This document shows, one piece after another, positions 5,016-7,176 of a DNA stretch of 7,176 bases. The position numbers and the translations under genes are program-made. How positions within the stretch are numbered: position 1 is the stretch's first letter; each line of letters opens with the position of its first letter. Under the pieces are notes generated by a model. It worked only from the letters and a program-made list of their open reading frames with translations. It made no database searches and had not been told where the DNA came from. Source of the DNA: an uncultured Eubacteriales bacterium (GTDB taxonomy: Bacteria > Bacillota > Clostridia > Christensenellales > Aristaeellaceae); the NCBI GenBank assembly GCA_902782795.1, contig CACZOT010000323.1, forward strand, positions 1-7,176, written 5' to 3'.

Positions 5016-5056
5016 CAAACAAGGGCGCTACGGCTTACCGCCGTAGCGTCTGTTTG
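5016..5056 (+). promoter_or_regulatory. Structured 5' leader of greA, possible attenuator
   Basis: A 9-bp stem, CGCTACGGC (5026-5034) with GCCGTAGCG (5040-5048) around a TTACC loop, is extended after an internal loop by CAAACA (5016-5021) with TGTTTG (5051-5056). The stem is followed by the moderately T-rich TCTGTTTGCTTGT (5049-5061). It may act as a weak terminator or stabilise the mRNA. Confidence 0.6.
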
Positions 5057-5089
5057 CTTGTATAACAAAAAACCAGGAGGTCCTATGCC

Positions 5090-5578
5090 ATGTCTGACGC
5101 AGACAACACTCGCGTCGTGCTCACGCCCGAAGGCAAACGAAAGCTGGAAGAAGAGCTGCTCGATCTCAAGACGAACAAGCGCGTGGAGATCGCCAACGAG
5201 ATCAAAACCGCCCGCGGCTTTGGCGATCTGAGCGAAAATGCCGAATACGACGAAGCGAAAAACGCGCAGGCCCGCATGGAGAGCCGTGTGCGCCAGATCG
5301 AAGAGATGCTGCGCAACTGCATCGTGGTGGACGAGAGCGACCGCCCGGCGGACGCGGTGAGCGTAGGCCGCGCGGTGCGCGTGTACGACATGGAATACGA
5401 AGAGGAGGACGTATACACGGTGGTCGGCTCCACGGAGGCCGATCCCTCCCGCCTGTTCGTTTCCAGCGAATCGCCCATCGGCGCGGCGCTGATCGGCAAG
5501 CGCGTCGGCGATATCGCCGAGGTGCAGGCGCCCGGCGGCGTCATCAAGCTCGAGGTGAGGGAGATCCTCCCCGCGTAA
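5090..5578 (+). CDS. greA: Transcription elongation factor GreA
   Basis: GreA enters the secondary channel of RNA polymerase and stimulates cleavage of the backtracked transcript so that stalled complexes resume. The 162-residue protein has the usual length. The N-terminal coiled coil spans about 12-76, with the tip motif GFGDLSENAEY at 43-53; D46 and E49 correspond to the acidic tip residues D41 and E44 of E. coli GreA. The C-terminal FKBP-like domain (about 84-160) holds SPIGAALIGKRVGD at 128-141. AGGAGG at 5075-5080 lies nine bases from the start. An ATG at 5085 is out of frame and too close to the ribosome binding site. The gene has its own consensus promoter and structured leader and is followed by an intrinsic terminator, then lysS. 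A greA-lysS order is common in Firmicutes. Confidence 0.97.
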   Translation: MSDADNTRVVLTPEGKRKLEEELLDLKTNKRVEIANEIKTARGFGDLSENAEYDEAKNAQARMESRVRQIEEMLRNCIVVDESDRPADAVSVGRAVRVYDMEYEEEDVYTVVGSTEADPSRLFVSSESPIGAALIGKRVGDIAEVQAPGGVIKLEVREILPA

Positions 5579-5594
5579 GCGAAACCGTCTCCAA

Positions 5595-5627
5595 GGCGCA
5601 GGGCGGGTCTCGTCCTGCGCCGTTTTT
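5595..5627 (+). terminator. Intrinsic terminator between greA and lysS
   Basis: GGCGCAGG at 5595-5602 pairs perfectly with CCTGCGCC at 5614-5621, extendable inward by a G-T and a C-G pair, and is followed by GTTTTT. It lies 17 bases after the greA stop. Because no obvious promoter lies between it and lysS, lysS probably depends on partial read-through. Confidence 0.85.
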
Positions 5628-5658
5628 CCCGATCACACCCGAAAGGATGGATGCCCCC

Positions 5659-7161
5659 ATGGCTGACGAACGCATCACGGACGCCGCTCCCGCCGAGGAG
5701 CGCGAACTCTCCGAGCAGACCCGCATCCGCATGGACAAGCTCGCCGCTCTGACCGAGGCGGGGCAGAACCCCTACCGTATCACCACCTTTGATAAGACCC
5801 ATTCCTCCGCCGAGGTGCTCTCCTCCTTTGAGAGCCTCGAGGGGCAGACGGTCTCCATCGCCGGGCGCATGACCTCGCGCCGCGTCATGGGCAAGGCCAG
5901 TTTCGCGCATCTGCAGGACCGCGACGGCGCCATCCAGGTCTATGTGCGCCGCGACGACGTGGGCGAGGAGGCCTACGCCGCCTTCAAGAGCGACGACGTG
6001 GGCGATATCCTCGGCGTCACCGGCTACGTCTTCAAGACCAAGACCGGCGAGGTCTCCGTGCACGCGCAGTCCGTCACGCTTTTGACCAAGTGCCTGCACC
6101 CCCTGCCGGAGAAGTTCCACGGCCTGCAGGATACCGATATCCGCTACCGCCAGCGCTACCTGGACCTGATCGTCAACCCGGACGTGAAGGAGACCTTCGT
6201 GCGCCGCAGCGAGATCCTGCGCGAGCTGCGTTCTTTCCTGGACGGCCGCGGCTTCCTCGAGGTGGACACGCCCATCCTCACGCCCTTCGAGATCGGCGCT
6301 TCCGCCCGCCCCTTCTACACCCACCACAATACCCTCGATATGGACATGGTCCTGCGCATCGAGACGGAGCTCTACCTCAAGCGCCTCATCGTCGGCGGCA
6401 TGGAGCGCGTCTATGAGGTGGGCCGCATCTTCCGAAACGAGGGCATGGATACCAAGCACAACCCCGAGTTCACCACCATCGAGGTCTACCAGGCCTATAC
6501 CGATTTCCGCGGCATGATGGAGCTGGTCGAATCCATGATGAAGACCGTGGCCCAGAAGGTCTGCGGTTCGCTCGTCGTGCCCTATCAGGGCCAGGAGATC
6601 GACCTGGGCCATTGGGAGAAGCTCACCATGGTCGAGGCCGTGAAGAAGTATTCCGGCGTCGATTTCGCCGATTGGAAGACCGACGAGGATGCCATCGCCT
6701 GCGCCAAGGCCCACAACGTCGACCTCCCCGAGGTGCCCACCAAGGGCGCCATCCTCGCCGAGTTCTTCGACGCCTTCGTGGAGGAGAAGCTCATCCAGCC
6801 CACCTTCATTTACGACTACCCGGTGGAGATCAGCCCCCTCGCCAAGCGCAAGCCGGATGACCCCGCCTTCACCGAGCGCTTCGAGTACTTCATCAACGCC
6901 ACGGAGTTCGGCAACGCCTTCTCCGAGCTCAACGACCCCATCGACCAGCGCGGCCGCTTCGAGCGCCAGGTCGCCGAGCGCAAGGCGCTGGAGCCCAACT
7001 GCCGCGCCCAGGTGGACTACGACTATGTCAACGCCCTCGAGTACGGCACGCCACCCACCGGCGGCCTCGGCTTCGGCGTGGACCGCCTCGTGATGCTGCT
7101 GACCAATAGCGATTCCATCCGCGACGTGCTGCTGTTCCCCACGATGAAGCCTCTGGACTGA
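5659..7161 (+). CDS. lysS: Lysyl-tRNA synthetase, class II (LysS)
   Basis: LysS charges tRNA-Lys with lysine at the expense of ATP. The 500-residue product is of normal family length. An N-terminal OB-fold anticodon-binding domain spans about 64-150 (VSIAGRMTSRRVMGKASFAHL at 65-85). The class II catalytic domain covers 170-500, with motif 1 around GFLEVDTPILTP (198-209), motif 2 FRNEGMDTKHNPEFTTIE (258-275) and motif 3 GGLGFGVDRLVMLLT (468-482). LIQPTFIYDYPVEISPLAK at 378-396 and FSELNDPIDQR at 421-431 are typical. The usual GGA-x-ARPF segment reads IGASARPF here. The ATG at 5647 is in frame, but GAAAGG directly abuts it, whereas AAGGA is 11 bases before 5659, so 5659 is preferred. It follows greA after a terminator. 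Confidence 0.97.
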   Translation: MADERITDAAPAEERELSEQTRIRMDKLAALTEAGQNPYRITTFDKTHSSAEVLSSFESLEGQTVSIAGRMTSRRVMGKASFAHLQDRDGAIQVYVRRDDVGEEAYAAFKSDDVGDILGVTGYVFKTKTGEVSVHAQSVTLLTKCLHPLPEKFHGLQDTDIRYRQRYLDLIVNPDVKETFVRRSEILRELRSFLDGRGFLEVDTPILTPFEIGASARPFYTHHNTLDMDMVLRIETELYLKRLIVGGMERVYEVGRIFRNEGMDTKHNPEFTTIEVYQAYTDFRGMMELVESMMKTVAQKVCGSLVVPYQGQEIDLGHWEKLTMVEAVKKYSGVDFADWKTDEDAIACAKAHNVDLPEVPTKGAILAEFFDAFVEEKLIQPTFIYDYPVEISPLAKRKPDDPAFTERFEYFINATEFGNAFSELNDPIDQRGRFERQVAERKALEPNCRAQVDYDYVNALEYGTPPTGGLGFGVDRLVMLLTNSDSIRDVLLFPTMKPLD

Positions 7162-7176
7162 CTTTGGCATTCGGAA

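Noticed and set aside
4791..5018. Minus-strand 75-codon frame inside the repeat and greA promoter region
   Set aside because: Most of it translates the hairpin repeat and the consensus promoter of greA; no homology, and the sequence is better explained by structure.
5647..5658. Upstream start of lysS at ATG 5647
   Set aside because: The Shine-Dalgarno-like GAAAGG directly abuts it; ATG 5659 has usable spacing and starts Met-Ala-Asp.
5083..7170. Long open frame (about 695 codons) on the minus strand opposite greA and lysS
   Set aside because: It is antisense to two unmistakable genes and composed of repetitive His/Leu/Gly/Glu stretches typical of reversed GC-rich codons. No family motif or ribosome binding site is seen.

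Overview
The window is a GC-rich stretch of chromosome from an endospore-forming member of the Firmicutes, most likely a clostridial lineage. The reasons are a clear SpoIIP sporulation protein, a YhbD-type regulator next to a bactofilin (the arrangement known from Bacillus yhbD-yhbE-yhbF), sigma-A promoters with near-consensus boxes, strong AGGAGG ribosome binding sites, and GC-rich palindrome-laden intergenic DNA. Genus or species cannot be named from the sequence alone. I see no phage gene, transposase, CRISPR array, tRNA or rRNA.

Layout, left to right. Positions 1-230 hold the first copy of a structured, gene-less repeat. A candidate sigma-E promoter follows and leads into spoIIP (298-1275, +). 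Convergent to it, overlapping by 24 bases at the 3' ends, is a four-gene minus-strand operon. Read from its promoter near 3618-3646 it holds a 67-residue unknown protein, a YhbD/DUF4004-type DNA-binding protein, a bactofilin-like beta-helix protein, and a divergent HAM1/RdgB-family nucleotide pyrophosphatase. Divergent from that operon is murQ (3721-4626, +). The two back-to-back promoters share a region with a perfect 11-bp inverted repeat whose arms are themselves small palindromes, a likely operator.

From 4627 to 5089 there is no gene. This gap holds the second copy of the repeat within a run of about nine hairpins, then an exact-consensus sigma-A promoter, a structured leader, and greA (5090-5578, +). 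An intrinsic terminator separates greA from lysS (5659-7161, +), which ends just before the window edge.

Themes. SpoIIP (septal peptidoglycan hydrolysis during engulfment), MurQ (MurNAc-6-phosphate recycling) and the bactofilin (a cytoskeletal polymer often linked to the cell envelope) are all envelope-related. greA-lysS is housekeeping. The parts most worth a second look are the YhbD-bactofilin-HAM1-like operon with its operator, the degenerate HAM1 family member, and the paired structured repeat.
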